Below, piece by piece: positions 20,053 through 32,399 of a DNA stretch of 64,000 bases. A program made the position numbers and the translations under genes. The stretch is from contig CM038465.1 of the NCBI GenBank assembly GCA_021464415.1, forward strand, positions 82,742,919 through 82,806,918. Direction: 5' to 3'. Source of the stretch: Lonicera japonica (lineage: Eukaryota; Streptophyta; Magnoliopsida; Dipsacales; Caprifoliaceae). The notes beneath the pieces are model-generated. The model made no database searches and was not told the DNA's origin. It worked only from the letters and a program-made list of their open reading frames with translations. Within the stretch, counting starts at the first letter, position 1; each line of letters starts with the position of its first letter.

Positions 20053-22316
20053 TATACACGCATATTCATATTAGTTGGGTACACACTATTATAAGTGTTT
20101 TCAATTTTGGTTGGGTAAAAATTACGACCCAAACTTAAACCAAATTTAAAATTTGTGATTTTGTTTATATTCACAATATCTTACGGTTAATCCAGCCTTA
20201 AATTATTTAAATTTTAAACAATTTTTTACAATATTACCATTTTCAAAATGGATAATTATATCCACCAATTAAAATTAATTTATAATTATATCAATTTAGA
20301 TACCATTTTAATTAAGGTTCTTAATCTAAATATAATTTCTTTTTAATTTATTTCATATTTACCTTTAAAAAAATTTCAAACGGTTTTAGGGTTATGGTTT
20401 AATGATCATTGTGCGTGAATTAATTTCAAAATAATTGAACGTCAAACTTATCAGTACATATTTTGTTCAATGAAAAATACAAATCTTAAATCTTTTGCCA
20501 GCGAGAGAATTGAACAATACTTTACAACACGAATAAGACTCTACAATAGAATGGATTAATGCAACACTGGAATTTAATAAAGAACTATGTATTAGTGTTA
20601 AGGACAGTTTATTTACATAACAATCGGAAAATTCTACACATTTAATGTTGTGTTCTTTTTTATTTTGCTTATGAATTTATACTTTAGATTATATTCTTAT
20701 TTGAAATCTTGTAAAAGAACTTAATTCCGGATATGACATTACAAACTCCAGCAAAACCTAAGTTAATATCTAATACCGAATGCAAAACTAATTTGTTATC
20801 CCAAAATAATAATTGTATTATTTCTTTTATTACAAAAATTAGTTATGAATTTTTTAAGATCCTGAGGTATCCACCCCGAAATAATTGATTATTCTGAAAG
20901 CTTTATAGGTGTTACAATCGGTTAAAAGTGATGTCAATGATGTGCCGATACAAGGAGTGTTGCATTCAGTTAAAACTTTATTGATTTTTTAGATATATAC
21001 ACATATTTATCAATTATTAATATAAACCCTAGATAAAGAATATAAAGATAAAATTGTAGGATTTGTGATTAAAAAGACGAAAACAGCAAGCATGGTTCTT
21101 TTAAATATGGCGACTAACTTGTGAGGAAGGACAAAACAGTAGGGAAAGAGGGAGGAGGAAATAAAGGAAGAGATGGTGGGAAAAGAGGGAAAAAAAAAGA
21201 GTATATGAGGGGGAAAGAGGGACAGTGTGTATTTGTAAGTGAGAAAGAAGAAAGAACGCCGTAAAAAATTGAATTAGGAGTGAGGATTTAATTTTTGTTA
21301 TTTTACTTCAAATTTAATTAAGATTTACCCATTATTTAATAATATTAGGATCTAACCTTTTAAAGTGAATGTACTTATTAATCTTGTGGTTATTTTAATA
21401 TTAAATTATTATTCAAAATAATATTTAAAATCTTAAATTAATAATATTTTTTGTCAGTCTATCCATACTCGCAAATTAACTTAATAAGTAATGTGGATTA
21501 ACTTAACAGCGCGGATTAACTACAAGATATCACAGATAGAAACAAAATCACCTATTTGAAAGTTTCAGTTTCGGTTTCTAAATCTTCAGAATCTAAATTC
21601 AAACCAAACTTTTTTGTTCAATTTTAATCTATTTTCATATTTTTTAAAAAATAAATAAATAAATTGTAAAATAATACTTATTTTAGTCAAATAATAATAA
21701 TAATTGTATACTTGCTCATACTTATTTTAAATAAAAAAAATATTAACTTACATATATAATATAACTCCAATATTTATAGTAATTCAAAGAGCTGATTCAC
21801 TAAACCTTGTAAACCTTAGGAAAATATAAAATTTTAAATAGCAAAGTAATATTATTTTCCAGTTACATCTGCAATAATTTGGTTTACTTCAGCTTAGTTT
21901 TGCAATATCATGCTCCAAACCCGTTGATTTCGTGTTTCGATTTCTTTTTTTCAGATTTTTACATAATGATTCGGCTTAGTACAATTCAATCGCTTGGTTT
22001 TCGGGTTCACTACAATACCCCTACACACTACCATCCCACAAACTTATTACAAATTTCCTTTTCTGAGGGGTAAATCAATAAATTCTTTATAAAAATTTGG
22101 TAAAAAATATCAACAAATTTCCGTTACACCATTTCTAGGAAGAAGTTTGGTGAAGCAAATTTATCACCATCAAAATCATCTCAACCAAAAATTATCAAAA
22201 AAAACATTTACAGTAAAGAAGTCTAGAAATAGCTTAAACTTACACTAGGTTTGGAGTTCACTCGAGAAAAAATAATGGTTGAAATAGTTATTTGAGGAAG
22301 CATAAAATATTATCGA
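20053..22316. other. Intergenic AT-rich region
   Basis: No gene was recognised. A purine-rich stretch (GGGAAAGAGGGAGGAGG and similar, 21130-21260) and long AT tracts are the only notable composition features. Confidence 0.5.
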
Positions 22317-22800
22317 GGTATATTGGGCCAGCCCAATACTTTGGAGGCCCATACGTTGGGTATAACTCAGTGGCCTCGTGATGAAAAACTCAAGGGAAAC
22401 AAATTAAACTGCCTAGTACAATTGAAACTTGGCCGACTTCAACAAAGGGAATGCCACGTGACCCGCACATGGGAAGGCACAAAGGATGTGTAAAAGGATG
22501 CTACAGAGTCATACGAGAACTAACTAGATTTTGCACTGTTACTAACTCGTACTGTACACCACCCACTCATTCTGAACACTACCAACTTATGCAGAACACC
22601 ATCAAATTGTGACACTTGTATGGTGAAAAGTTAACTAGTTATGGATGAGATTCAGTCTACACATAAATACAATGGGGTAACCATGCTTTACCCTTAGCTG
22701 TCTTTTTACTAGTTGTCCTAATAGAGCATTGTAACCCTCATTCTATGGATACAAGTAAAAAACGAATAGCTCATAAAAAGGGGGATCGGATCCAGAAATC
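22317..22800 (+). mobile_element. Possible LTR remnant
   Basis: A block of higher GC than the flanks includes GGGCCAGCCCAATACT (22326-22341), a TATA-like CACATAAATAC (22661) and GAGCATTGTAACCCTCATTC (22724-22743). It resembles a solo LTR in composition and order, but no termini, TSD or second copy were found. The rest, up to the MAP65 promoter at about 23380, shows no gene. Confidence 0.25.
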
Positions 22801-23393
22801 TAGAAAAAGTTAAGGAAAGAAAAAAATTTGTAGCTTGTCTTCTTATTCTTAATACCATTTACAAAGCAATAGAAGTATACACACATAAAAGAACGTTCTG
22901 CCAATAATTAAATGTAAAATTCAATGGAGAAACCTACCTAAAAGCTAAAAACACATTTGTCCTCTCTCCTTTATTGCTAACATAACTTCATCCTGTGGGC
23001 CCGGCCAAATTTTTGGTCATCCACAGGTACTTGGGGACTTCAATTAGATGGCCCCGTAACTGATTATCAAAAAAAAAATGGTAAGAAGCCTGGTCACAAT
23101 ATATGACATTTTCCTTCCTGTTAAAGCCTTTAATGTGTTGATTAAAAAAACTAATAGATGATGTGAGTCAAGTATACGCAGTATGTAGATACAGGTATAC
23201 ATTTGCTTTTATTTATTCAAATTCAAAAGGAATAAAGGTGGGAAAGAAAGAACCTGGAGGATGAAAATGAATTGTTATCCTTGAATCCAAAGCAACCTCT
23301 GCAGCCTTATCTTCTAAGCAAATATTCACACCCAAAGCTCCCACTCATCCCTCTCTCTCACACACGCACACGGTAACAGCTCCAGTCTTCCCC

Positions 23394-23401
23394 ACTATAA
23401 A
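23394..23401 (+). promoter_or_regulatory. TATA-like box upstream of MAP65
   Basis: CTATAAAG lies about 90 bases before the MAP65 start codon (23488) and after a CT-rich stretch. Position and sequence fit a plant TATA box with a short leader. No experimental start site is available. Confidence 0.4.
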
Positions 23402-23487
23402 GAAAAACTTTAATTGCTCACAAAGGAAATCTTCACCCTAGGAGTGTAGGTTCCTCCCCCGTGCTCCGAGTTTGAAGGAACTATCAA

Positions 23488-26400
23488 ATGGGGTCTTTTC
23501 AAACACCAATGGGAACACGAAGTGCCGCACTGCTGGAAACGTCATGTGGATATTTGCTCCAAGAATTACAAGTAAGTTCTTTATTAATTATATGCTAGAT
23601 AAACATAGCCTTGAACGGGTAAATCAATAACAATAACGGGCTCATTGCTATTAAAACAGATGATATGGGATGAAGTAGGAGAAGATGAGTTTGAAAGGGA
23701 AAAGGTTCTACTAGATCTAGAACAGGAGTGCCTAGAGGTCTACAGAAGGAAAGTTGACAGCGCTAACATTTCAAGAGCACGCCTGCATCAGGAGTTGGCA
23801 GATTCTGAGGCTGAGTTTACCCATCTCCTTTTGTCACTTGGTGAACGGTCTCTCCCCGGACGGGTAATTTTAGTTCATCATTTCAGTTGATAAAATAATG
23901 CTTGGACCAAACAAGTCATTCTGGGAGTACTAGTAAACACATGAAAAACAATACAAATGTTCAGGACTGTAGATCACTCAGCAGTCAGCACTCAAATCAA
24001 TTTTTTAAAGAAAATGTTAGAAAATCCCCAGCAAAAAAAAAAAGAGGGGAGATACCAGATTTTGTGTAATAACTCAGAAATTCCAAGAGAATGCAGATGG
24101 GAAAACAATGAAATCTCGAATAAGGAACTGATCAGAAAATTTTGAGTTTGTTTTAAGTAATAAACAAACTTAAGATGTAATGCCTAATCAACTAGTTGCG
24201 TTATTATTATAAACTAAAACTGAAGTTAATGGGAACATGAAGTTTCAAATGCCTCTTGGCCTCTGGAATATAGCCATAATCATCAGACCAAACTAGTAAT
24301 ATGGGTCGGGTCTTATGATTAGTGCTACACCCCAACCAAGAGGAGTGCCCTATATGAAACTCCAGTAAAGATGCTTCCTTTTCAAACCAGTTCTACAAAT
24401 CATTTCTTGAGGAATAGACCAATTATACTGAAATTTTCAACTACTTTTTCTATTCTTTTTTCATTGCTAAAATCAGGGGGGTCCCCTAGATGAAAATAAT
24501 CTTAAATATGACAAACCCTCATTCATGAATTTTGTCTACGACAGCCAGAGAAAATGGCAGGAACATTGAAGGAGCAGCTAGACTCAATTACCCCCGCTCT
24601 GAGGGAGATGCAACTAAGAAAGGAAGAGAGAGTAAAACAATTCAGAGCAGTGCAAGGTCAAATTCTGAAAATTTCTGCAGAAATAGCTGGTCTATCAGAG
24701 TATGACGATTCATCTTCGGCCGTTAAATTAAATGAGAATGATCTTTCACTCAAGAAACTCGAAGAATACCAAACTGAGCTACAAAGAATTCACAATGAGA
24801 AGGTACTATTAGTTCTCTGAGGGATTGAATCTGAGAGTGCACAAATTGACAGGTTTAACTTTTTACCTTTCTTGCTTCTCTTTTTCTTATCCTCAAACAA
24901 AGAGTAACAGGCTTCAAAGAGTGGAAAAATATATAAGCACAATTCGCAACCTGTCAGCCACATTGGGAATGGATGCATCCATGATCATCACAAAGGTTCA
25001 CCCAAGCTTGAATGAGTTGTCAGGTCTGTCAAAGAACATAAGTGACACAATTCTAACTAAACTCAACAGCACTGTAGAGTCTCTTGAAGCAGAAAAGCAT
25101 ACACGGCTTGAGAAGGTAATGGTTAACTAATTCATTTAGATCTGATCTTACTGATAAAAAAGCATCAATGGGAATTGTTAGGGACAACTAACCAAACCTC
25201 CTCTCAAAACAATAATGTATAAGAAACAACTAAATTAATGCTGCCCTGGATAAAGATTCTCTTGCATCAAACCTTATTTCGAATGAAATTTACGTATTGG
25301 TCAGACAAACCATCAGCTGAATAAATCTTCGTAGTGAATTTGGTATGATCTTTGTAGCTTCATCATCTTGGTAAAGCATTGACAAACTTGTGGAATCTTA
25401 TGGACACACCATATGAAGATCGTCAATGGTTTTCCCACGTGACCAGTTTATTATCAGTTTCATCAGCTGAAATTTCCACTCCTGGAAGCCTCACCCTTGA
25501 TACAATCCAGCAGGTCAGCAGCATACATAAAATTAATTAGGACTTCTCAAAAGCATCAGTACCAAAAGCAAATTTGATGTTATTTTTCAAATGTTTCAAG
25601 GCCGAGGCCGAAGTAAAGAGACTGGATCAGTTAAAAGCAAGCAAGATGAAAGAGCTCTTCCTTAAGAAACAGATGGAGCTTGAGGAGATATGCAATCAAT
25701 CACATATGGAGATTCCTTCACGATCCGAGATGGAGAACATAATAAACCTAATAAACTCTGGTTTGGCTAAGCAATTAACGTTTCTTTTCATTCAGTGTAG
25801 ATTTATTTTTATCCTTTTTATAATAGTTTACTAGGCAAGAACTGACTAAAACATAAAAAAGGGGAGATTGACCATGCCGATCTCCTCACAAGCATGGATG
25901 AACAGATCTCAAGAGCAGAAGAAGAAGCTTCTAGTAGAAAGGCAATAATGGAGAAGGTGGAAAAGTGGATATCAGCGTGTAACGAGGAGCGATGGCTGGA
26001 AGAATACAGTAGGGTCAGTTTCTTCTTACTGTTAATTCACATTGTTGGTTGGCCTCAAAAGTTTCACATGAAACGTGTTATTTATAATGCCATGAACATT
26101 TTTCAGGATGAGAATCGGTATTCAGTCAGCAGAGGTGCTCACAGGAATCTGAAACGAGCAGAACGTGCCCGCGTAATGGTGAACAAAATACCTGGTAAGG
26201 TTGATAAAAGTGGTTGACAAAATAAATTTAATCAAACCCAATAGGAGATAGGAAGCAGGAAATCCGGTGAGGCAATACGATGAATTAAAAAAAAGGAAAG
26301 ACGTAGCTATCTAGAAGTCCAATTTTGAGTCGGAAATATTCCCGTCAATCAGAAACGACCATGGACATAACCTATAACTTATTTTAGGTTGCAGAGACCT

Positions 26401-27690
26401 GTGGCAATGTGATTCAAATCCCAGGTTGGCGCCACACCTGAAATTTAAGTTATATGTGAGGACTAACCATGTATTGTCATATTGAGCATACGTTTTCATA
26501 CAATAATTTTTATGCAGTTTTGGTGGACACGCTGATGGCCAAAACTAAGAGCTGGGAAGAAGAAAGGAATAAAGTTTTCTTATACGATGAGGTAAAATAT
26601 ATTATATGTGACTTCACTTGAGTACCTGTAAGTACACATGAAATAATATCGTTGTATCATATCTGCAACTTTAGTAGGATTATATCCCAAATGCAAACAC
26701 ACGCACATTCCCACCAGCTCCGTGAAAGATTCAAGGCAAATACACAGTAACCAGATCATTTAAAGTATGAGGTGCAAAAAAAATAAGAAAACCGCTGCAA
26801 TACATTACCCAAGATAGGGAAAAAGACACTGCAAACTCCCGCTTTAAAGTTGGAAAGAGTAGTAATAGTAAAGTTAGGTTCAACCACAAATTCAGGTGAA
26901 AAAAGAAAATAAAAATATATTACTGGAGTTTTCTGAATAACCGTAAAGCAAGTGAAATACTAAAAGCTAATATACAAAAGAATACTTTCCTTATAAACTG
27001 TCACTTGTGACTACATAGAGTTGTAACTCAACCATGCATTTAGTTGCAAAAAGCTTAACATGAGAATGACTTATCCTATTACCTAGGTACACCTACTGGC
27101 AATGCTGGAAGAGTACAATACATCGAGGCAGGAAAAAGAAGAGGAGAAGCAAAGACAAAGGGTTAGTATCATTACCACAGATACAGTGAAGTTCAACGAT
27201 TAAAGCATAAGTTGCAAACATCACCTCTATCTTGATTTGTCTCGCCATTCAAATTTTCCAATGCTTCCTTGAGACCTGCAGATAAGCCCCAAAAAAAATA
27301 TATCAAAATTTACAATGACCTTAACAATTTTACCTACATTCTAACAAGATGGTTTCTCCCTAATAGGAAAAGAAGAAGGTGCAGAGTCAAGTAGTAACCG
27401 AGCAAGTAAACTTGTTTGGGCCCAGGCCAAGCACCAGCAGTCGTCGTCTTTCAGACAGAAGCTTGAATGGAGGTTTTAGCAATGCTGCCCCTCTAAACAG
27501 AAGGCCTTCTCTAGGCATACAGCAGCTAGGATCAAACTGCATCAATTCACCAACTCAAGGAATATCCTTCATAAAAGAAGAAAAGAAGGCACATGGACGT
27601 AAAAGATTTGTTCGAACAGGTCTAGCTTCTCATCTTAGAGACGATGCAGTTTCAGTAGTCTCAACATATTCTGGCCCCTTATCACCATGA
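23488..27690 (+). CDS. MAP65: Microtubule-associated protein MAP65 (Ase1/PRC1 family)
   Basis: This is a homodimeric antiparallel-microtubule cross-linker of cortical arrays, spindle and phragmoplast. Eleven phase-consistent exons: 23488-23571, 23660-23863, 24545-24802, 24903-25115, 25358-25513, 25601-25760, 25862-26013, 26107-26194, 26518-26591, 27087-27161, 27367-27690 (TGA). The product is 595 residues, close to the roughly 580-600 typical of the family, with no stop or shift. Residues 1-300 are mainly coiled-coil dimerisation sequence, starting [20 protein letters not shown]. The conserved microtubule-binding core lies at about 400-470, with [40 protein letters not shown] and [16 protein letters not shown] basic, Ser-rich tail follows ([13 protein letters not shown]), a likely site of cell-cycle kinase control as in other MAP65s. 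The subfamily number cannot be fixed by eye. The acceptor before exon 7 is unusual (see findings). Confidence 0.96.
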
Positions 27691-29290
27691 AATTTGGTTC
27701 AGATTTATGGAGCTTCACATATAAAGAAAAACCATATGGCAGAAGAATAAAGGAAGTTTCTTAACGGGGAAACATAATACATCTGCTGAAGAATAAGTAA
27801 ATTTTTTGTCGGTTTGCAATAGTACTTTTCTAACTATGTTTGCCATCTTTAAGAAAGAGACCTGTAGAACTCATATAATGCATGAAAACATGTGTGGTTG
27901 AAATGTCAACAATTCTGCTTTCTGTAGATGTACAATATGATATCACATGTAAAAATGAACTTGAAGTTTGATAGTGTAATAACAAGTTTTGTCTAGCAAT
28001 CAAAAGGGCTTGTGATCTGATTGTGAACTGATAAATGCCATACACATTCTGCCTCTCTGTGTATATGAGTGCATGCAAGAGAATGCAAGCATGCATGTTC
28101 TGCTAACAAGAATAAGGTGTAGATGTGGCATTGGTAGGTTTACATGTATCACAATCACTAACAAGAGCAGAGAAAATGATCTTGCATCATTCTTCTCTCT
28201 CGTTAATAACATTTCTTTTCCGAGAAAATAAAAACCATGGGAGCGGAGAAAACAGGCACCATAATCAGCCATTCTGAAAACATGGCATGAGTAAAATTGT
28301 TACCATGCCTGATCATCATGAAATATGTATATAACAGTTTAGGAAAAACATTAATGCCAATCTAATTGCTTATGCCATTCCTGCGCATGGTGTAAACTGA
28401 GAAGTTGATAGAGTTACAGCAAGGCAGCTACTACGTGCTCTTAACTATGTAACAATGCATATATAACTCTTCCTTAAACTATATATAGAACACTTCTTCA
28501 GAAAAACAATCTTATCAGACTTCAAGCCTGTTCTAACAATTAGTTGCCAAGAGAATTACTGTTATTAAGAAGATCAACTTCACCATCCCCCCGTTTCAAC
28601 CTTCTGGCTCTTCACCTTTCAAGAATTCAAGTCATAAAAAAAATTCTAAAGACTGGTAATAAATCTTTACATATACTCATCCCTTTTTTTTTAAACCCCC
28701 TAATCCCAAACTAGGGCATTGGAGTATTCACATTCCAAAAACAAAAATATAATAAGAGGGAGGTGACAGAAGCCCACCTCCAAAGCTTAAACAAAATAGG
28801 CACGAAGCCATTAACAAACTTAAAAAAGAATGTGAAATGAATTGTCTTGTGGACTAGGAGCCGAAGCTTGCAATCCATACACTCGTCCTTACGGACCTTA
28901 CTTAATACTTGGAAGGCTGTCGTGGAAGTTGATAAGAATATTTTCCAACTGCATCATTGGATAGAATTGCTTCGCAAGGATAAGATAATCGGTAACATTT
29001 TAGAATATGACCAATTTACCGTCACTTTACCATTTAGACATAGTGCGTTCTCTTCCAGGTGAACAACAAAGAGTAAAATAACCAGTTCTGTTTACACACG
29101 GAGAATGTGTTGCAATCCCTGAAGAAACTGCAAGTCTCCATATAAACCATGCTATTCTAGTATTTCAACTTTTTTTACCTCAATTGTAAACTTTTGTCGG
29201 TTGTACTTGTGCATTGCTGATATAGTATTCGACAGTACTAATATGAAAATAACAAGTATGAATTGGTGACAAATGTAACTACCTAAAATA
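27691..29290. other. MAP65 3' UTR and intergenic region
   Basis: The first few hundred bases after the TGA are likely 3' UTR. Beyond this no gene was recognised. The section around 28680-29060 has higher GC and may be a decayed retroelement, but no domain can be named. Confidence 0.5.
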
Positions 29291-29299
29291 TCACACAAC

Positions 29300-29680
29300 A
29301 ATAGTGTACTGAGAAGTCCTTGGTATATATGTGGGTACTATGAGCCTAAATTACAACTTGGGCTAGCCATTTTGGGGAGAACCCGGGTTGTTACTTATGG
29401 CATCAAAGCAGACCCAAGAACGACCATGTAAATATGTGGATAGTATTTGTGCGGCTAATGACTAGCAAGAGCCGACATTGTTTGTGCATGCGGATACCAT
29501 GTAAATCTGTGGATATTGTTTGTGCAGCTAACAGCTAGCAAAAGCCAAGATTGTGTGTGTTTGTGCAGCTAACGGCTAGCAAGAGCCAAAAAAATTTGTG
29601 ACCCGGGCCTAACGACTAGCAAGAACCCAAATTGTTTGTGTGTGATCCCGGCCTAACGAGAATGTTAGAGATTTAATGGC
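29300..29680 (+). mobile_element. LTR-element end and leader with minisatellite (left part)
   Basis: TTACTTATGGCATCAAAGCA at 29391-29410 looks like an LTR end followed by a primer site (TGGCATCAAAGC). A leader then carries four diverged copies of GCTAACGGCTAGCAAGAGCC (about 29452-29633). The same leader motif (TTGTTTGTGTGTGATC, then GGCTTGACGAAGACGTTAGG) resumes at 31339-31400, after the nested element 29686-31310. The element is a fragment without coding sequence. Confidence 0.45.
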
Positions 29681-29685
29681 CAAAA

Positions 29686-29982
29686 TGTTGACACTTGCAG
29701 AAAATTAGAGAATGGAAAACAAAATATTACTTTTTGGGTAGAAATAAACCACAACTTAATACTCAATTCTCTGCCATTAAAAAGAAATTACACACATTTA
29801 TATACTAGTAGACCCGCTACTAAGACTTTCCTAAATTAACTCCACTACCTGAACTAATTAAACCCATAACACCGCAACTCCAAGTGTTACTCCACTAACT
29901 TAAATATTTATTTAATTAATAACCCACTAAGCCTGTTAAATACTCTGCCCATTAACATGCATCTCACGTAAGAGATCTATCA
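29686..29982 (-). repeat. 3' LTR of the gag-only element
   Basis: It pairs with 31048-31310. Shared landmarks are CACTTGCAGAAAAT, CTAGTAGACCCGC and CTCTGCCCATTAACATGCAT. The starts differ slightly (TGTTGACAC here, TGTTACAC in the other), showing some age. Confidence 0.92.
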
Positions 29983-30019
29983 CTTGTCCCTCCGTCAAGA
30001 CAAACCTTGTCCTCAAGGT

Positions 30020-31032
30020 TCACATTGAAGTTTTTGTCGAGATTTTGTTCAAACGCCTCTTCGCCGAAATTGTTGAATTGGTTAGCTCAACCATAAGTAA
30101 GATTGGTGCATGACATTTATGACCCGAGGTAAACCGCTCATCACAATTGAAACGAAGGGCCTTTTCCCGCCGCCATCGCATCTCTTCCCATGTCAATTTC
30201 TTAACTGGTGGGGTAGGACCATTGCCACTAGGTGCATTAGCAATTGTAACTTCCGGTGCAACATAGTTCTCTCGTGAGAGACGTTCATCCATCATTCAAG
30301 CAAGCTCGAGGTTTCTCATAGAGTTTTAGGTTTAAACATCCAAACTTCACCAGTTATTTCTTCCTTAAGCCCGCTGAGAAAAGTTCCAATCAAGGCCTTT
30401 TGAGGCCAACCCACGACGTAATTTGCAAGTCGCTCAAATTTTCGCTGATATTCACGCAATATCCCTGTTTGCTCAATTTTTGTCAGTGCTTCATCAAAGT
30501 CTTCATACTCTGTTGGTCCAAAACGAGCAAACAGTTCTTTTCCAAATACTTTCCATGTAATTACGCTACCTTCCTCTTCGTATATTCGTTGTAGCCATTG
30601 AAGCCATTGGTTGGCCTCCCATTTGAGAAGAAACGAAGCCAATGTCACTTGCTGATCTTCTGGTATATTTTGGTACTCGAAGAATTGGACAGTGCGATTC
30701 AGCCATTCTGTCGGATCGCTGCCAGAAAATTGCTGGAAGTCCATTTTCGTGTAGCGTGGTTGGAATTGAGGGGTGTTAGTACTATTGCCAACTTCATTTG
30801 GCAGCACAGTTTGGTTGACGAGTGTGGGTGGCATATGTAAGGTGGTCGGGGCATTCTGCAGTGAGTGTGAAGCATTGAATGAAGCTGTGAGTTCCCGCAC
30901 AGAATCATGCAGGCCGTCAAGTCGATGATTGTTGTCTTGGGCAGTAGTGTAGAGGCCATGAATTTGGTTGGACAATTCACGAACACTCCTCTCTAAACTC
31001 GCAATCCTCTTTCTATGAGTGGCTTGAGCCAT
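30020..31032 (-). pseudogene. Retrotransposon gag, interrupted
   Basis: Residues 1-238 (31032 to 30316) begin MAQATHRKRIASLERSVREL, a coiled-coil-like N-terminus. A retrotrans_gag domain follows with MDFQQFSGSDPTEWL, FFEYQNIPEDQQVTLASFLL and YQRKFERLANYV. A TAG (30316-30318 region) stops the frame. Reading resumes at 30295 and contains a degenerate zinc knuckle, FNCDERFTSGHKCH, before ending at about 30020. Ty3/gypsy gag with a CX(n)GHKC knuckle is a standard arrangement. No protease follows. Confidence 0.88.
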
Positions 31033-31047
31033 CCCTATGATACCAAG

Positions 31048-31310
31048 TGTTACACTTGCAGAAAATCAGAGAATGGAAAACAAAATATTTCTTTTAGGGT
31101 GGAAATAAACCACAACTTAATACTCAAACATTTATAAACTAGTAGACCCGCAACTAAGACTCTCCTAAATTAACTCCACTACTAATTAAACCCATAACAC
31201 CGCATCTCCAAGTGTTACTCCACTAACTTAAATATTTATTTAATTAATAACCCACTAAGCCTACTAAATACTCTGCCCATTAACATGCATCACACGAAAA
31301 AGATCTATCA
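31048..31310 (-). repeat. 5' LTR of the gag-only element
   Basis: This 263-bp LTR is collinear with 29686-29982 but lacks a block of about 28 bp corresponding to about 29764-29791. It abuts the primer site at its inner edge (31047 downward). Confidence 0.92.
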
Positions 31311-31315
31311 CAAAA

Positions 31316-31500
31316 TCAAAAGCAATAATAATCAAGATTGTTTGTGTGTGATCTGGCTTGACGAAGACGTTAGGAATTTAACGGCCAAGATCAAAAGCAA
31401 TAACGACCAAGTTAATCAACAAAAATTAGTGACAATTATTTCAGTAGCTGTCTCTCAGTAACGAGGATCTAACAAGGCTAACTGGACTAGTATCAAGTAA
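31316..31500 (+). mobile_element. LTR-element leader (right part, beyond the nested insertion)
   Basis: This is the continuation of the leader at 29300-29680. GATTGTTTGTGTGTGATC and a phrase like TTAGGAATTTAACGGCCAAGATC repeat the wording at 29630-29685. It represents the other side of the gag-only insertion plus duplicated leader units. 31501-31820 shows no gene. Confidence 0.4.
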
Positions 31501-31827
31501 CAACTGTGCCTGTGTGTGGATTCACATAGAGAAAACCACGGTAGCATAGCACTAAATTTGTTTGGACAAACCTAGATTAGCTAGAAGGGAACGAAGCGTA
31601 CCCAATCCAACAATGTATACTTTTCAGATTAAAAACTGAATCAGACAATAATTTACAGTACCATTGATCAATCGAACTCAAGCAAGAATGCCACAACAAA
31701 ATAAAAAATCAGAAAGAGATAACACAACTACATAGCGTGCGCAATTGAATTGAATATCATAAAAAGCATCGTCATTATATATTTCGAATTCATTTTACAG
31801 AAAATTAGATTACCGAGACCTAAACGC

Positions 31828-32217
31828 CTAAGAAGCCTTCTGAAAAATATGATCAATCCGACGAATGCCGGTCGGAACCGACTTGTCATCAGAGCTGGAG
31901 CGAGTCCGTTCAGTAGCGGTACGATCTGGCGGCTGAGAAGGCAAAGGGAGCGAATCAAGAAGAAAATCGCTCGTCGGTTGGTGCCTCTTGGCGGCGATTC
32001 TCAAGTGCTCAAGCTTCACTGTCTTTCGCTTCTTCTCGATCGCGACCTGTGCGGACTTCTCGGACAGGAATTTGATAAATAGCTCGGTGGAGCGGGAGAT
32101 GAGAAATAGAGCTTCAGAGTTGATTTTGTTGATGTCTCTGTCGAGTTTCATGATTTTCTTCACTCGGCCAGCTGGAAATGCTGGTGTTGCTGTCTCTGTG
32201 TTTTCCTTTTCGGCCAT
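31828..32217 (-). CDS. NF-YC13: Histone-fold protein, NF-YC13/Dpb3-POLE4 type
   Basis: This single-exon gene encodes 129 residues and ends in TAG (complement of 31828-31830). The histone fold spans about residues 14-90: FPAGRVKKIMKLDRDINKIN, SEALFLISRSTELFIKFLSE, KKRKTVKLEHLRIAAKRHQP and SDFLLDSLPLP. The protein is too short and divergent for a classical NF-YC. It matches the small plant NF-YC13 group, related to the Dpb3/POLE4/CHRAC subunits that pair with an NF-YB-like partner in DNA polymerase epsilon or chromatin complexes. The tail is basic/Ser-rich and ends GIRRIDHIFQKAS. The start is chosen because MAEKEN precedes the fold by the usual short distance and an in-frame upstream extension is absent. 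An (AG)n run lies about 115 bp upstream. Confidence 0.9.
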   Translation of the reverse strand: MAEKENTETATPAFPAGRVKKIMKLDRDINKINSEALFLISRSTELFIKFLSEKSAQVAIEKKRKTVKLEHLRIAAKRHQPTSDFLLDSLPLPSQPPDRTATERTRSSSDDKSVPTGIRRIDHIFQKAS

Positions 32218-32330
32218 TTGTGAGGAATGAAAACGTTAATTTTGTAAGCGATTGTGGGAGTGAAAATAGTAGTATATTAGGGTTACGAATTAGCGGGTGA
32301 AGGAGTGATTTTACTGGCGAGGGAAAGGCC

Positions 32331-32350
32331 TTAGAGAGAGAGAGAGAGAA
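32331..32350. repeat. (GA)n microsatellite upstream of NF-YC13
   Basis: TTAGAGAGAGAGAGAGAGAA lies in the probable 5' leader or promoter of the minus-strand NF-YC13 gene. GA repeats are common in plant core promoters. Confidence 0.8.
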
Positions 32351-32399
32351 AAATTACATGGATTTTCCCTCCAAATTTGTGCGCCTTTCGCGCCAGCGA

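Larger units (their letters stand above)
29686..31310 (-). mobile_element. Gag-only Ty3/gypsy-type LTR retrotransposon with perfect TSD
   Basis: Direct LTRs lie at 29686-29982 and 31048-31310. They are TG..CA bounded and flanked by identical 5-bp duplications CAAAA (29681-29685 and 31311-31315). The left LTR has about 28 bp that the right one lacks. On the minus strand, the 5' LTR ends TGTAACA and is followed by a Met-type primer site TTGGTATCATAGGG. ATGGCTCAAGCC (gag start, 31032) follows at once. A purine tract GGAGGGACAAG precedes the 3' LTR. The 1065-bp interior holds only gag; protease, RT, RNase H and integrase are missing. It must have been mobilised in trans. Confidence 0.93.

Noticed and set aside
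30400..30986. ORFs of 64-95 residues overlapping gag
   Set aside because: They are other-frame or antisense shadows of the gag reading, which has clear domain motifs.
31750..32230. Plus-strand ORFs across the NF-YC13 gene
   Set aside because: They are antisense shadows; the minus-strand histone fold is unmistakable.
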